From contig NZ_DF968181.1 of NCBI RefSeq assembly GCF_001192795.1, positions 462,342 through 526,341 on the forward strand: a stretch of DNA of 64,000 nucleotides, written 5' to 3'. Shown here piece after piece: positions 1-8,484 of this stretch (positions within the stretch are counted from its first letter, which is position 1; every line of letters begins with the position of its first letter). This DNA is from Flexilinea flocculi (lineage in GTDB: Bacteria; Chloroflexota; Anaerolineae; Anaerolineales; Anaerolineaceae). Under the pieces are notes generated by a model. That model made no database searches, was not told where the DNA came from, and was given only the letters and a program-made list of their open reading frames with translations. Position numbers and translations under genes: made by a program.

Positions 1-157
1 ATGCAAGGTTTTTTGGTTCTTTTTGCTTTTTTCCGTGCACTAATTGTATCAGAAAGATCCTTTTTTATCCAATTTTACTCGTAGTTTTATGCCATCCTTA
101 ACAAATATTTCCTTTAGGAACAACCCCAAGCTAAAAATTCGAGTCGCTGCATGTAAT

Positions 158-279
158 CAGTAATTTGAAATATGGAAAAAGTATTTGTTATTCTTATGGC
201 TTTGAGCTTTGCGTAAAACCATAAGAATAACAAATATTCTCTTTTAATTCGGAAGAATAATCCATATTCTGAATTACTG
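158..279. repeat. Family A palindromic repeat, full length
   Basis: The ends CAGTAATTTGAAATATGG (158-175) and its near-complement ending at 279 are inverted. The central hairpin (183-235) pairs ATTTGTTATTCTTATGG with CCATAAGAATAACAAAT. It shares a stem type with the copies at 22285 and 38062, but with an A-T pair where those have G-C. Confidence 0.9.
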
Positions 280-361
280 GCATTAAAGAATTCTTAACAC
301 AAAAAAAAGCAGTTAAGATTAATTTGAAAAATGATAGGAATGCGAGATTTCCATGCGCAAT

Positions 362-464
362 CCAGCGATTCGAAATTTGGAGAGTTTTAATTATGGTTGT
401 GTTGTCTTTGCGCGAGACGCAAAGACAAAACAACCATAGGTTTTCTCGATTGATTCGAAAAGTT
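362..464. repeat. Family A repeat, right end missing
   Basis: The left end CAGCGATTCGAAATTTGG is intact. The central hairpin (392-438) pairs TATGGTTGTGTTGTCTTTGCG with its near-complement. The internal segment TTCTCGATTGATTCGAAAAG follows, but the terminal right arm is lost. It ends about 50 bases before the gene at 514. Confidence 0.8.
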
Positions 465-513
465 ATTTTTTGTGAGGATTGTGTAATAATTTTGGGAAAA
501 AAGGAACAAAAAA

Positions 514-1110
514 ATGAAAAAGAAATACATCATTCTATTCATGATGATCATCGTTTATGTCTTCCTTGGGGTTGCAGGTGCTGTGATGGCAGAATCAAAA
601 AATCCCAGGAATCCTTCCATTAGTATGTCAGACCTTTTATTGACGCTGACTCCGGAACCGACGGCTTTACCCACGACAGTTGCCCCGTTGTCCGATCAGG
701 AATTTGCTGTATCGATGAACGATTTATCGGTTTTACTGGAAGCTATTTATAGTAAAACGAATGAAATTAATGATTCCATTTGTCAGGGAAACATGACAGA
801 ATCTGACAAGGAATTGATCCAACTGGCTGATTTGATCTCTGAGGCTAATACGATTTTGACACAGGTGAAATTACCTTATACTTTTAGTCTTTGGGATATC
901 TATCATCAGATCCAAACCGATCAAACGTGCGGAACCGGCGATAAGGCATCTCAGATGGCAAATGAGGCGATTCAGACATTTCATACCGCAGCGCAATTTG
1001 TTAATTATGAAGAAGAGCATATTCTGTGTCCCTGTTATGATGTTGCGACGGATACTTATCGAAATACCGGCCATTTTTATGCCGGAGCCTGCAAGTGTGT
1101 CAATTACTGA
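514..1110 (+). CDS. Secreted protein of unknown function, Cys-rich C-terminus
   Basis: 198 residues. The N-terminus has a Lys-rich start and a hydrophobic stretch (about residues 5-25, ending GAVMAES) typical of a signal peptide, so export is likely. A Thr/Pro-rich linker (TLTPEPTALPTTVAP, about 45-60) precedes an alpha-helical-looking middle domain. The last 30 residues carry a cysteine cluster (LCPCYD, ACKCVNY) plus a Cys near residue 132 and another in ICQGN, suggesting disulfides or metal binding. I recognise no family. The start has an A-rich RBS. A hairpin terminator lies 24 bases after the stop. The next gene is thioredoxin, which could act on such cysteines, but the terminator separates them and the link is only suggestive. 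Confidence 0.75.
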   Translation: MKKKYIILFMMIIVYVFLGVAGAVMAESKNPRNPSISMSDLLLTLTPEPTALPTTVAPLSDQEFAVSMNDLSVLLEAIYSKTNEINDSICQGNMTESDKELIQLADLISEANTILTQVKLPYTFSLWDIYHQIQTDQTCGTGDKASQMANEAIQTFHTAAQFVNYEEEHILCPCYDVATDTYRNTGHFYAGACKCVNY

Positions 1111-1133
1111 TATACGATCATCCCGCAGTTTAT

Positions 1134-1162
1134 GAGCTCCCCTTGAGGAGCTCTTTCTTTTT
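1134..1162 (+). terminator. Intrinsic terminator after the secreted protein gene
   Basis: Perfect 7-bp stem GAGCTCC/GGAGCTC (1134-1140 with 1147-1153), 6-nt loop, followed by TTTCTTTTT. Confidence 0.85.
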
Positions 1163-1195
1163 AAGTATTACAAAAAATGGTTAGCATAGCAGGTG

Positions 1196-1241
1196 ATTAT
1201 GATGAGATTGAATTCTATTTTCGTAGGAATTGCTATCGCTG
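1196..1241. repeat. Family C repeat fragment
   Basis: GAGATTGAATTCTATTTTCG followed by TAGGAATTGCT matches the right half of the companion repeat found at 38184, 57188, 59018 and 59209. It lies in the upstream region of trxA. Confidence 0.65.
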
Positions 1242-1331
1242 ATTTCTGAGTATATCGGAAAATACACGGTAAAATTTATGTAAAAAAGGAAAATATCAGG
1301 ATTCCGTTTGGAAAAAAAGGAGAGAACAAAC

Positions 1332-1664
1332 ATGATTACCGAACCGATGCATGTATCTGATGAAACCTATGAAAAAGCAGTACTTCAATCAACCCTGCCG
1401 GTGATTGTTGATTTTTGGGCACCCTGGTGTGGACCCTGTAAGATGGTTGGACCATTGCTGGATGACATAGCAAAGGATTACGCAGGAAAATTGGTCGTTG
1501 CTAAAGTGAATACCGATGAAAATTCGGAACGTGCAGTCTCTTATAATGTGCAGACTATCCCCACATTACTTTTTATTAAAAATGGAGAAATTCTGAAACG
1601 ACATTCAGGTTCGCTTTCTTATGCTGCATTGCGTGAAATGGTTGATAGTTTCCTGGCAATTTGA
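1332..1664 (+). CDS. trxA: Thioredoxin
   Basis: 110 residues, a single thioredoxin fold. It contains the redox site WCGPC in FWAPWCGPCKM and the cis-Pro loop in QTIPTLLFIKNGE. It reduces disulfides in cytoplasmic proteins; no signal peptide is present. The start chosen is the ATG at 1332, preceded by AAGGAGAG at good spacing; the reading frame is open further upstream but has no better site. It is monocistronic: a family C fragment lies upstream and a strong terminator downstream. Confidence 0.97.
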   Translation: MITEPMHVSDETYEKAVLQSTLPVIVDFWAPWCGPCKMVGPLLDDIAKDYAGKLVVAKVNTDENSERAVSYNVQTIPTLLFIKNGEILKRHSGSLSYAALREMVDSFLAI

Positions 1665-1696
1665 TGGTGCTAACCTCTTCAGACGTTTTTTCCGAA

Positions 1697-1738
1697 AAGA
1701 GATCTGAAACTGAATTTGGTTTCAGATCTCTTGTTTTT
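1697..1738 (+). terminator. Strong intrinsic terminator of trxA
   Basis: Perfect 14-bp stem AAGAGATCTGAAAC / GTTTCAGATCTCTT (1697-1710 with 1719-1732), 8-nt loop, then GTTTTT. Confidence 0.93.
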
Positions 1739-2115
1739 CATCAGGCAGTCTCTCGATTTGCCGGTCTTTTGAAATTTAGAAAATCCTCTTAAGAAAAAGA
1801 AGCATATTTGATGTTTTGATAATCTTTTATGCGCAATAAAAAAAACAACAAATATTCTTTTCCATATTTCGAATTACTGTTTGGAGCTTTTGTTCTTTGA
1901 TGTTCGTTAATGTTATAGAATAAAACAAAGAAGGATTTTTTTCATTTTTTATTCAATTGGAAAAAGGCATAAAAGAGTCAGTGGATCACAATGTTCTTAA
2001 TGTTGAAGAGGGTTTATTTCTGGTTCTTTTACAAAAAAAAACAAAATGACGACTTCATTCGATAGAATGTAAAGCAGCATTAATTTCTCATCCAGACAAA
2101 CGAAAAGAGGGAATC
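1739..2115. other. Intergenic stretch with a decayed family A copy
   Basis: AT-rich. Bases 1766-1879 resemble a worn family A element: a degenerate left end (TTTTGAAATTTAGAA), remnants of the hairpin, and an intact right end CCATATTTCGAATTACTG at 1862-1879. I see nothing else apart from the RBS AAAAGAGGG just before the gene at 2116. Confidence 0.6.
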
Positions 2116-3258
2116 ATGAAGAAAATATTTGGAGTAATTTTATTGATTTTCAATATCATAATATTTGCTTCCTATGATCAGGTTTCGGCTTCAAATTTGC
2201 CAAAGAACCAGATCACGCAAGAGAATTGTATGGATTCATATTTGAAGATTGGCGATTGTGTTTACAAATCCTATGAGAATGGAAAATTACGTGTGCGTAA
2301 TTCTCCTGACATTTCCTCAAATGAAAACATCATCGAGAATGCCGAGGAAGGCAGCAGGATGGTCATTGTCGGAGGTCCTGTTTGTACTTCCGGATATCGC
2401 TTTTGGCAGGTTAAAACAGAACATGGTACAGTCGGATATGCTGCGGAAGGCAGCAAATATCAGCGCTGGATGCTTTTAACTGATCCTGTCAATTGTTCGA
2501 ATATTACGAGCGGACCAGTATCGATTGAAACGCCTTCACCGAAATACTGTCCTATAAAAGATTGTGCTTGCTCGTACCTGAAAGTAGGTGATCATATCAC
2601 TGTATCAGATCGCGGATCGATCAGCGTCCGAAGTGATCCGGATCTGCATCCAAGTGATAATATCATTTATCGCGCTCCGGTCGGCAGCGGCATGCAGATT
2701 ATTGACGGTCCATTTTGCAGTTGGGGTTGGCTGGTTTGGAGAGTCAGGACTGATAACGGCGTTTTCGGTTACGCTCCGGAAAGCAATGGAACCTCCTGGT
2801 GGATGACCCCGGATGAGGAGCAACCCTATGTCAATCCTTGGACTCCGCCATATAATCCGTGGAATCCTCCTTATAACCCGTGGAAACCGACTAACACTCC
2901 GACAGCAGTGCCGCAGGTTTCTGGCAACTGTTCACTTTTATACAGCGTTCCTTCATATCCAGCGAAATTTTTTCCAAATCAGGAGACTGATTTCACTTGG
3001 GCTGTTCGCAACGATTCCGGAGAGGCTTGGACCACTGACAGTTTTGATATAGCTTTTATTCGCGGGACGAATATGCTCAAACGGAAAGAAACGACTCGAT
3101 ACGATCTTCCCTATGATATCTATCCGGGCAGTTCGTTTTCACTGACTGTGGATGCAATTGTTCCTTCCTCACCAGGGAGATATACTATGACGTTTGGAGT
3201 TGTTGAAAACAACATGATTGTCTGCAGTATGGATGTCATGGTGGATGTAGCCTGGTAG
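2116..3258 (+). CDS. Secreted protein: two SH3b-like domains plus Ig-like (NBR1-type) domain
   Basis: 380 residues. A signal peptide (MKKIFGVILLIFNIIIFAS) is followed by two similar modules starting at YLKIGDCVYKS (about residue 42) and YLKVGDHITVS (about 155). Each has the bacterial SH3 pattern of LRVRNSP / ISVRSDP, a GG(D)P turn, FWQVKT / VWRVRT and GYA(A/P)E; such domains usually bind cell-wall or surface ligands. A Pro/Trp linker with three WxPPYNPW-like repeats (about 236-256) leads to a C-terminal domain of about 100 residues (FPNQETDFTWAVRNDSGEAW ...) that fits the Ig-like fold of the NBR1 family common in Chloroflexota surface proteins. It probably works outside the membrane; no catalytic motif is visible. 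Confidence 0.85.
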   Translation: MKKIFGVILLIFNIIIFASYDQVSASNLPKNQITQENCMDSYLKIGDCVYKSYENGKLRVRNSPDISSNENIIENAEEGSRMVIVGGPVCTSGYRFWQVKTEHGTVGYAAEGSKYQRWMLLTDPVNCSNITSGPVSIETPSPKYCPIKDCACSYLKVGDHITVSDRGSISVRSDPDLHPSDNIIYRAPVGSGMQIIDGPFCSWGWLVWRVRTDNGVFGYAPESNGTSWWMTPDEEQPYVNPWTPPYNPWNPPYNPWKPTNTPTAVPQVSGNCSLLYSVPSYPAKFFPNQETDFTWAVRNDSGEAWTTDSFDIAFIRGTNMLKRKETTRYDLPYDIYPGSSFSLTVDAIVPSSPGRYTMTFGVVENNMIVCSMDVMVDVAW

Positions 3259-3293
3259 ACACTGTTTATGGAATATTGATCTTATGATCTGAC

Positions 3294-3348
3294 AAAAGGA
3301 TCCGTTCATTCATTTTTATCAAGATGACGGCTGGCGGATCCTTTTATT
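3294..3348 (+). terminator. Probable terminator, long loop
   Basis: Arms AAAAGGATCCG (3294-3304) and CGGATCCTTTT (3335-3345) are perfectly complementary. The loop is long (30 nt) and only a short T tract follows, so efficiency is uncertain. Confidence 0.6.
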
Positions 3349-3436
3349 GTTTAATAAAAATTGGAATAATATCCTGTATTGGTTAATGTCAATCACTGTT
3401 CCCTAAGTGGATATCAATAGAATTTAATCGATTTAT

Positions 3437-3474
3437 CAGTAATTCGAAAAATAAATTCTTTTCATATTTGGAAT
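3437..3474. repeat. Family A minimal copy (two ends, no hairpin)
   Basis: CAGTAATTCGAAAAAT joined almost directly to TTTTCATATTTGGAATGAT. The central palindrome is absent. It lies 22 bases upstream of the his promoter. Confidence 0.7.
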
Positions 3475-3495
3475 GATAACGATTTATCACTTTAC

Positions 3496-3524
3496 TTGAC
3501 TAAATTAGCAAAGTAATGTATCAT
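3496..3524 (+). promoter_or_regulatory. Promoter of the his operon
   Basis: TTGACT (3496-3501), 17-bp spacer, TATCAT (3519-3524). The predicted transcript start near 3531 leaves no room for a leader attenuator and lies downstream of the GTG at 3526, favouring the TTG start of hisZ at 3559. Confidence 0.7.
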
Positions 3525-3558
3525 AGTGAATATTTCTCATAAGAGGATTTGGCTGACC

Positions 3559-4683
3559 TTGGAAAAAATATTAGAGACTCTCCGTAAAAGTGAACAAATT
3601 GCTTACCAGTTTCGCTCGATTTTTGAACATTACGGGTATCAAAAATTCCGGATGGCTAAGTTTGAAGCATACGATTTTTATACGCATTATAAGGATTTTC
3701 TGGCGGATAGTCCAATTCTGACATTTACTGATTTTTCCGGAAAGCTGATGGCATTAAAACCTGATGTGACGATGAGCATTGTGAAGAATACTCGCGCGAC
3801 TGGAAAATGTCCGGAAAAGCTTTACTATATGGAAAGTGTCTATCGCTTGTCAAGGGAAGTTCGAGAGTTTAAAGAAATTTTTCAAATTGGATTGGAATAT
3901 ATAGGAAAGGTATCTGCTTATACTCAAGTTGAAGTAATCAATCTCGCCCTCAAGTGCCTTGCCTGTATTGATGAGAACTATGTTCTGGGTGTTTCCCACA
4001 TGGGATTTTTATCCGGCTTTTTTGATGCCATCCCGGTGGATCAGACAGAGAAAAGAACACTGCTTGATTGCCTGGAAAGCAAGAATTTGCACGAGTTGAA
4101 TCGTCTGATTGGTCAATATCATTTGGATGATCAACTGGGAAAACAATTAAAAGTACTCGCCGGTATCGGCGGATCAATGGAAACAGAGCTTCAAAAAATC
4201 AACGGTCTGATTTTGAATGAAAAAATGCAAATTGCGTATGAAGACTTGCAGTCACTTTACGATGTTTTAAAACGAAATCAGCTTTCAAGGTCGATGCGCA
4301 TGGATTTTTCTTTGACAACTGATGAAAAGTATTATAACGGCCTTGTATTCCGAGGGTATGTGATGAGTGTTCCGAAAGCGATACTTTCCGGAGGGCAATA
4401 TGATAACCTGCTGATCCGAATGCATAAACCTGATTTGCAGGCAATTGGTTTTGCGATTTATTTTGATGAAATGGAACGTGTTCTTAAACAGCCAGAAAAT
4501 AACAGCTACGATATGGTCATTCTTTATGATGATAACTCTGATCTCAGTGTGCTTTACGAGGAGGTTGAAGACTTAATCTGCAATGGCAAGCGGGTTTATG
4601 TAGGAGAAACCATACCGCAAAAAATCATAGGTACTGTGTATTGCAAGATGGAAAGAAATCGGAGAGTGGAGATTCAGATATGA
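3559..4683 (+). CDS. hisZ: ATP phosphoribosyltransferase regulatory subunit HisZ
   Basis: About 374 residues. It is a histidyl-tRNA-synthetase-like protein without the anticodon-binding function, pairing with the short HisG to make the first enzyme of histidine synthesis. Visible class II aaRS-like pieces are FRMAKFEAYDFYTHYKDF, LMALKPDVTMSIVKNTRA (motif 2 region) and YYNGLVFRGYV / ILSGGQYDNL. The start is uncertain: GTG at 3526 keeps the frame open, but the promoter just upstream and AAGAGG at 3541-3546 favour TTG at 3559. Its stop overlaps the hisG start (ATGA). It is the first gene of the operon. Confidence 0.93.
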   Translation: MEKILETLRKSEQIAYQFRSIFEHYGYQKFRMAKFEAYDFYTHYKDFLADSPILTFTDFSGKLMALKPDVTMSIVKNTRATGKCPEKLYYMESVYRLSREVREFKEIFQIGLEYIGKVSAYTQVEVINLALKCLACIDENYVLGVSHMGFLSGFFDAIPVDQTEKRTLLDCLESKNLHELNRLIGQYHLDDQLGKQLKVLAGIGGSMETELQKINGLILNEKMQIAYEDLQSLYDVLKRNQLSRSMRMDFSLTTDEKYYNGLVFRGYVMSVPKAILSGGQYDNLLIRMHKPDLQAIGFAIYFDEMERVLKQPENNSYDMVILYDDNSDLSVLYEEVEDLICNGKRVYVGETIPQKIIGTVYCKMERNRRVEIQI

Positions 4684-5303
4684 TCAATATTGCTATGCCA
4701 AAAGGACGTCTGGGTGATCAGGTCTATAAATTATTCTCTTCCATTGGATATCGCTGCAGTTCTATGAGCAGTGACAGCCGAAAACTCGTTTTTGAAGATC
4801 CATCGTGCGGTGTGCGGTATTTCTTGATCAAGCCGTTTGATGTAGGAATATATGTTGAACGGGGTGTGGCTGATGTCGGTGTCATTGGAAAAGATGTACT
4901 AATGGAAACGAAACCGAAAGTTTATGAGCTGTTGGATCTTGGATTCGGTTGTTGTGAGCTTACTGTCTCTGCGCTGAATGACTATCAGGATGATTTTGAA
5001 TCTGTTTTACGGGTGGCTACAAAATATCCCAACATTACAAGACAATATTATCAAGACCAAAATCGGGAGATTGAAATTATCCGATTAAATGGATCGATTG
5101 AACTGGCTCCAATCCTTGGACTATCCGATGTGATCGTCGATATTGTAGAGACTGGATCGACTCTGCGGGAAAATCATCTTAAGATTTGTGAACACATCGC
5201 TACCAGCAGTGCAAGGCTGATCGCTAACATGAAAAGTTTCCAGTTTAACCAATCCGAAATCCATAATATGACGGAATCCATCATAGAAATGATGCAACAA
5301 TGA
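4680..5303 (+). CDS. hisG: ATP phosphoribosyltransferase catalytic subunit, short form
   Basis: 207 residues, the short HisG that lacks the C-terminal regulatory domain and needs HisZ. It joins ATP and PRPP to phosphoribosyl-ATP. Typical segments are MINIAMPKGRLGDQVYKLF, VERGVADVGVIGKDVL and the PRPP-binding DVIVDIVETGSTLRENHL. The ATG at 4680 overlaps the hisZ stop by the ATGA pattern, with GGAGAGTGGAG as RBS. It overlaps hisC in the same way, implying translational coupling. Confidence 0.97.
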   Translation: MINIAMPKGRLGDQVYKLFSSIGYRCSSMSSDSRKLVFEDPSCGVRYFLIKPFDVGIYVERGVADVGVIGKDVLMETKPKVYELLDLGFGCCELTVSALNDYQDDFESVLRVATKYPNITRQYYQDQNREIEIIRLNGSIELAPILGLSDVIVDIVETGSTLRENHLKICEHIATSSARLIANMKSFQFNQSEIHNMTESIIEMMQQ

Positions 5304-6364
5304 GCAGATATTTATCCCATAGATTTTGGGGGCTGGAGCCATATGTTCCCGGGGAACAGCCGCATAATCGAAATTATCTTAAATTAAATACCAACGAAAG
5401 CCCTTTTCCGCCTGCTCCTGGTGTTATTGCATCCATCAGTCGAGCGGAAATTCACCGATTAAATCTTTATCCGGATCCGGATTCACGTGCTGTATCCGAA
5501 TCGGTTGCAGCTCATTTTCATTTGGATCCAAACAATGTTCTGCTCGGGAATGGGTCTGATGAGTTGCTTTCATTTTGTTTCCAAGCATTTTGTGATGCTG
5601 AACATCCTGCCTGTTTCCCGGATATTTCTTATGGCTTTTATCCGGTTTTTGCTCGAATTTTTTGTGTACCAGTACATATTTTTCCGCTCGATGCGGACTT
5701 TCATATTCATGCAGCTGATTATTGTCCGGCAGGTGGAACAATTTTCATTGCGAATCCCAATGCTCCGACAGGTTTGACATTATCTCTTCAAGAGATAGAA
5801 ATAATTCTGAAAGCCAATCCGGATCATGTGGTGGTTGTCGATGAAGCTTATGTTGATTTTGGCGCAGAGAGCGCTAGCATGCTGATCCGCAAGTTTAAAA
5901 ATTTGGTGGTTATTCAGACGATGTCAAAATCTCGAAACCTTGCTGGAGCACGAATCGGGTTCGCATTGGCAGATATGGAATTGATTACGGATCTGAGAAC
6001 GATGAAGTATTCGTTTAATCCTTATAATCTGAATCGACTCTCTCTGGCAGCAGCCGCGGCAGCATTGCGGGATGACGAATATTTCCAGGGCTGTATTCAA
6101 AAAATTATCGAGGCTCGTGCGTTTATTACTGCGGAATTAGAAAAACGTGAATTTCAAGTTCTGCCCTCTTTGGCTAATTTCATCTTAGCAAAGCCAGTTA
6201 TACCAGGTGAAATTTATTATCTTGGTTTAAAAGAAAAGGGTATTCTGGTTCGTCATTTTCAGCAAAACAGAATAAAGGATTATGTTCGCATCACTGTTGG
6301 AACGATCGACCAAATGCAGATACTTCTGGATGCAACCGATCAATTGCTCAAGGAGGCAGGATGA
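5300..6364 (+). CDS. hisC: Histidinol-phosphate aminotransferase
   Basis: 354 residues, class I/II PLP aminotransferase. It converts imidazole-acetol phosphate and glutamate to histidinol phosphate. Landmarks: LNTNESPFPPAPGV near the start, LLGNGSDELL, the FIANPNAPTG motif, VVDEAYVDFG (Asp/Tyr that hold PLP), and the PLP lysine in TMSKSRNLAGARIGFA. The C-terminal KDYVRITVGT holds the substrate-binding Arg. Both ends overlap neighbouring genes by 4 bases (ATGA). Confidence 0.97.
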   Translation: MSRYLSHRFWGLEPYVPGEQPHNRNYLKLNTNESPFPPAPGVIASISRAEIHRLNLYPDPDSRAVSESVAAHFHLDPNNVLLGNGSDELLSFCFQAFCDAEHPACFPDISYGFYPVFARIFCVPVHIFPLDADFHIHAADYCPAGGTIFIANPNAPTGLTLSLQEIEIILKANPDHVVVVDEAYVDFGAESASMLIRKFKNLVVIQTMSKSRNLAGARIGFALADMELITDLRTMKYSFNPYNLNRLSLAAAAAALRDDEYFQGCIQKIIEARAFITAELEKREFQVLPSLANFILAKPVIPGEIYYLGLKEKGILVRHFQQNRIKDYVRITVGTIDQMQILLDATDQLLKEAG

Positions 6365-6951
6365 GAAAGGCAACACTGGAACGGAAAACAACTGAAACGA
6401 ATATTTCGCTAATGCTGGTTGTCGATGGTATTGGTAAAACCGAGATTACGACTGGGAGCGGATTTCTGGATCATATGCTCACACTTTTTGGCCGGCATGG
6501 GGGATTTGATCTTATTCTGAACTGTCAGGGCGATTCTGATGTGGATTTCCATCATATAACAGAAGATATCGGAATTTGTCTGGGAAAGGCTTTTTCTCAG
6601 GCACTTGGAGACTGCTGCGGGATTACACGATATGGAAATTTCCTTTTACCGATGGATGAAACGCTGATAATGATCGCGTTAGATATCTGCGGCAGAGCTT
6701 TCCTTGGCTATCATGTTTTGATCCCTGCATCAAAAGTTGGCGATTTTGATACAGAGCTGGTTCAGGAATTTTTAATGGGTTTCTGTCGCAGTTTGGGATT
6801 GACACTGCATGTCCGTCAGTTGGCTGGGACGAATTCACACCACTTAATCGAAGCCATTTTTAAAGGTCTGGCAAGGGCGATGAAACAGGCTGTATCGATC
6901 GATTGCGTTTTTCCCAATGAAATTCCATCTACCAAAGGTGTACTATTCTGA
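6361..6951 (+). CDS. hisB: Imidazoleglycerol-phosphate dehydratase
   Basis: 196 residues, the monofunctional dehydratase without the N-terminal phosphatase domain seen in enterobacteria. The two metal-binding repeats are visible: FLDHMLTLFGRHGGFD plus DVDFHHITEDIGICLG, and later SHHLIEAIFKGLARAMKQ. The C-terminus ...PSTKGVLF is typical. It overlaps hisC by ATGA. Since hisB has no phosphatase part, histidinol-phosphate phosphatase must be encoded elsewhere. Confidence 0.97.
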   Translation: MRKATLERKTTETNISLMLVVDGIGKTEITTGSGFLDHMLTLFGRHGGFDLILNCQGDSDVDFHHITEDIGICLGKAFSQALGDCCGITRYGNFLLPMDETLIMIALDICGRAFLGYHVLIPASKVGDFDTELVQEFLMGFCRSLGLTLHVRQLAGTNSHHLIEAIFKGLARAMKQAVSIDCVFPNEIPSTKGVLF

Positions 6952-7047
6952 TTGACTACATCCAGTGATAATAAAAGTTTTTAAGAAACCTGAAAAAATG
7001 AATTTCATGATGGTAAAAACATCTATCGTTGAGATAGCGTGGAGCAG

Positions 7048-7086
7048 CAGTAATTCGAAATTGGAGTCAACCTTTCGAATCAAGCA
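7048..7086. repeat. Family A left-end fragment inside the his operon
   Basis: CAGTAATTCGAAATTGGAGT, then CAACCTTTCGAATCAAGCAC. No hairpin or right end. It sits in the 166-base gap between hisB and hisH, the only large gap in the operon. Confidence 0.65.
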
Positions 7087-7117
7087 CGTAAAATGATATT
7101 GGAGAAGGGATCGATAC

Positions 7118-7735
7118 ATGCTCGCAATCATCGATTATGGCGTTGGGAATTTATTTTCACTTTCCAGTGCTTTAGATTATTTGGGCGTTTTACATACAGT
7201 TACCGACCAACCGGACGAAATCGATCAGGCTGATCGAATTATTTTACCGGGAGTTGGAGCTTTTGGAGATGCCATGACGCATCTTTCTGAACGAGACTTG
7301 ATTCGTGTGTTAGTGAATCAGGTTGTGAGGGGTAAACCCCTGCTTGGAATTTGTCTTGGTATGCAGATGTTATTTGAGCGCAGTTTTGAATTTGGTGAAC
7401 ATGTAGGATTGTGTTTTCTGACAGGAAGCGTAGTTCCGCTTCGTGAATCGATACCAGATCATTTCAAAGTCCCTCACATTGGCTGGAATCGTCTGAAATT
7501 TATTCGACAGGATGATCCATTTTTGCAATTCACACAAGAGGGGGATTATGTCTATTATGTACATTCTTATTATGTCCGTGATTGTGCTGACAGCATGACA
7601 GCAGGATCCGATTACGGGACATTCATTCCGGGTGTAGTACATAAAGACAACCTTTTTGGAACTCAGTTTCATCCGGAAAAAAGCGGTACAGTCGGTTTGA
7701 GAATCTTACAAGCATTTTGCAGCTTTCCTATATAA
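7118..7735 (+). CDS. hisH: Imidazole glycerol phosphate synthase, glutamine amidotransferase subunit
   Basis: 205 residues, class I glutaminase that supplies ammonia to HisF. It shows the nucleophile elbow GICLGMQMLFE, the oxyanion region LPGVGAFGDAM and the C-terminal catalytic His/Glu in TQFHPEKSG. The start is preceded by TTGGAGAAGGG. It follows a 166-base gap containing a repeat fragment; transcription probably continues through from hisB, but a weak internal promoter cannot be excluded. Confidence 0.97.
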   Translation: MLAIIDYGVGNLFSLSSALDYLGVLHTVTDQPDEIDQADRIILPGVGAFGDAMTHLSERDLIRVLVNQVVRGKPLLGICLGMQMLFERSFEFGEHVGLCFLTGSVVPLRESIPDHFKVPHIGWNRLKFIRQDDPFLQFTQEGDYVYYVHSYYVRDCADSMTAGSDYGTFIPGVVHKDNLFGTQFHPEKSGTVGLRILQAFCSFPI

Positions 7736-7754
7736 GAAGAGAGGTCAGTTTAAA

Positions 7755-8480
7755 ATGGAAATTTTCCCTGCAATTGATCTCAGTTATGGACAAGTTGTCC
7801 GATTGAAACAAGGTGATTATCACCAGAAGCAAATCTATAGCAGTAATCCTCTGGAAACTGCACTGAATTTCCAAAAACATGGTGCGCGGAATCTGCATGT
7901 AGTGGATTTGGATGGCGCAAAAGAAGGAGCTGCTATATGTGCAGATTTAATACATGCTTTTTGTAGTATTAATGGATTATTTGTCGAAATCGGCGGTGGA
8001 ATCCGTGAAGAAAAACAGATTGTTAAATATCTGGAATGGGGCGCAGACAGAATTATTCTGGGAACTGCCGCGATAAATAATCCAAGTTTTACAAAAGAAA
8101 TGATCCGAAATTTTGGATCGAGCATCGCAATCGGCGTTGATGCCAGAGACGGTTATGTCGCTATCCAGGGATGGACAAAAGCAACCGAGGTAAAGGCAGT
8201 ATCTTTTTGTCTGGCACTTCAGGATGCAGGCGTGAAGACGATTATTTATACGGATATCTCTAAAGATGGTTTATTGCAAGGAACGAATCTTGATGCTTAT
8301 CGGGATCTCCGGCAACGCTTGCCTGAAGTGAATATCATTGCCTCTGGTGGAATTTGCTCGATAAAAGATCTTATTGCTTTGCGAGATATGGGTATCCATG
8401 GCGCCATCATAGGAAAAGCGATTTACGAGAACCGACTTTCATTAATGGATGCCATAGCAATCACTGCAGTGGAGAGGTAG
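7755..8480 (+). CDS. hisA: ProFAR isomerase
   Basis: 241 residues, (beta/alpha)8 barrel that opens the ribose ring of ProFAR. Catalytic Asp regions: FPAIDLSYGQVVRLKQGDY (first strand) and IIYTDISKDGLLQGTN (second half). Phosphate-binding loops IEIGGGIR-like (VEIGGGIREE) and ASGGI are present. RBS AGAGAGG; 19 bases after hisH. Confidence 0.97.
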   Translation: MEIFPAIDLSYGQVVRLKQGDYHQKQIYSSNPLETALNFQKHGARNLHVVDLDGAKEGAAICADLIHAFCSINGLFVEIGGGIREEKQIVKYLEWGADRIILGTAAINNPSFTKEMIRNFGSSIAIGVDARDGYVAIQGWTKATEVKAVSFCLALQDAGVKTIIYTDISKDGLLQGTNLDAYRDLRQRLPEVNIIASGGICSIKDLIALRDMGIHGAIIGKAIYENRLSLMDAIAITAVER

Positions 8481-8484
8481 TACG

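Larger units (their letters stand above)
1..513. other. Intergenic stretch with two family A repeats
   Basis: No credible gene is seen here. The two longer reading frames in this stretch run through the palindromic repeats at 158-279 and 362-464 and lack ribosome binding sites. Bases 1-157 are AT-rich and I see no feature in them. Just upstream of the gene at 514 there is an A-rich Shine-Dalgarno region (AAAAAAGGAAC, ending about 8 bases before the ATG) and a possible TAATAAT -10 element near 484-490. Confidence 0.6.

Noticed and set aside
3259-3525. His leader-peptide attenuator upstream of hisZ
   Set aside because: The promoter sits only about 35 bases before the likely start, no His-rich ORF is seen, and the hairpin at 3294-3348 belongs to the preceding gene.
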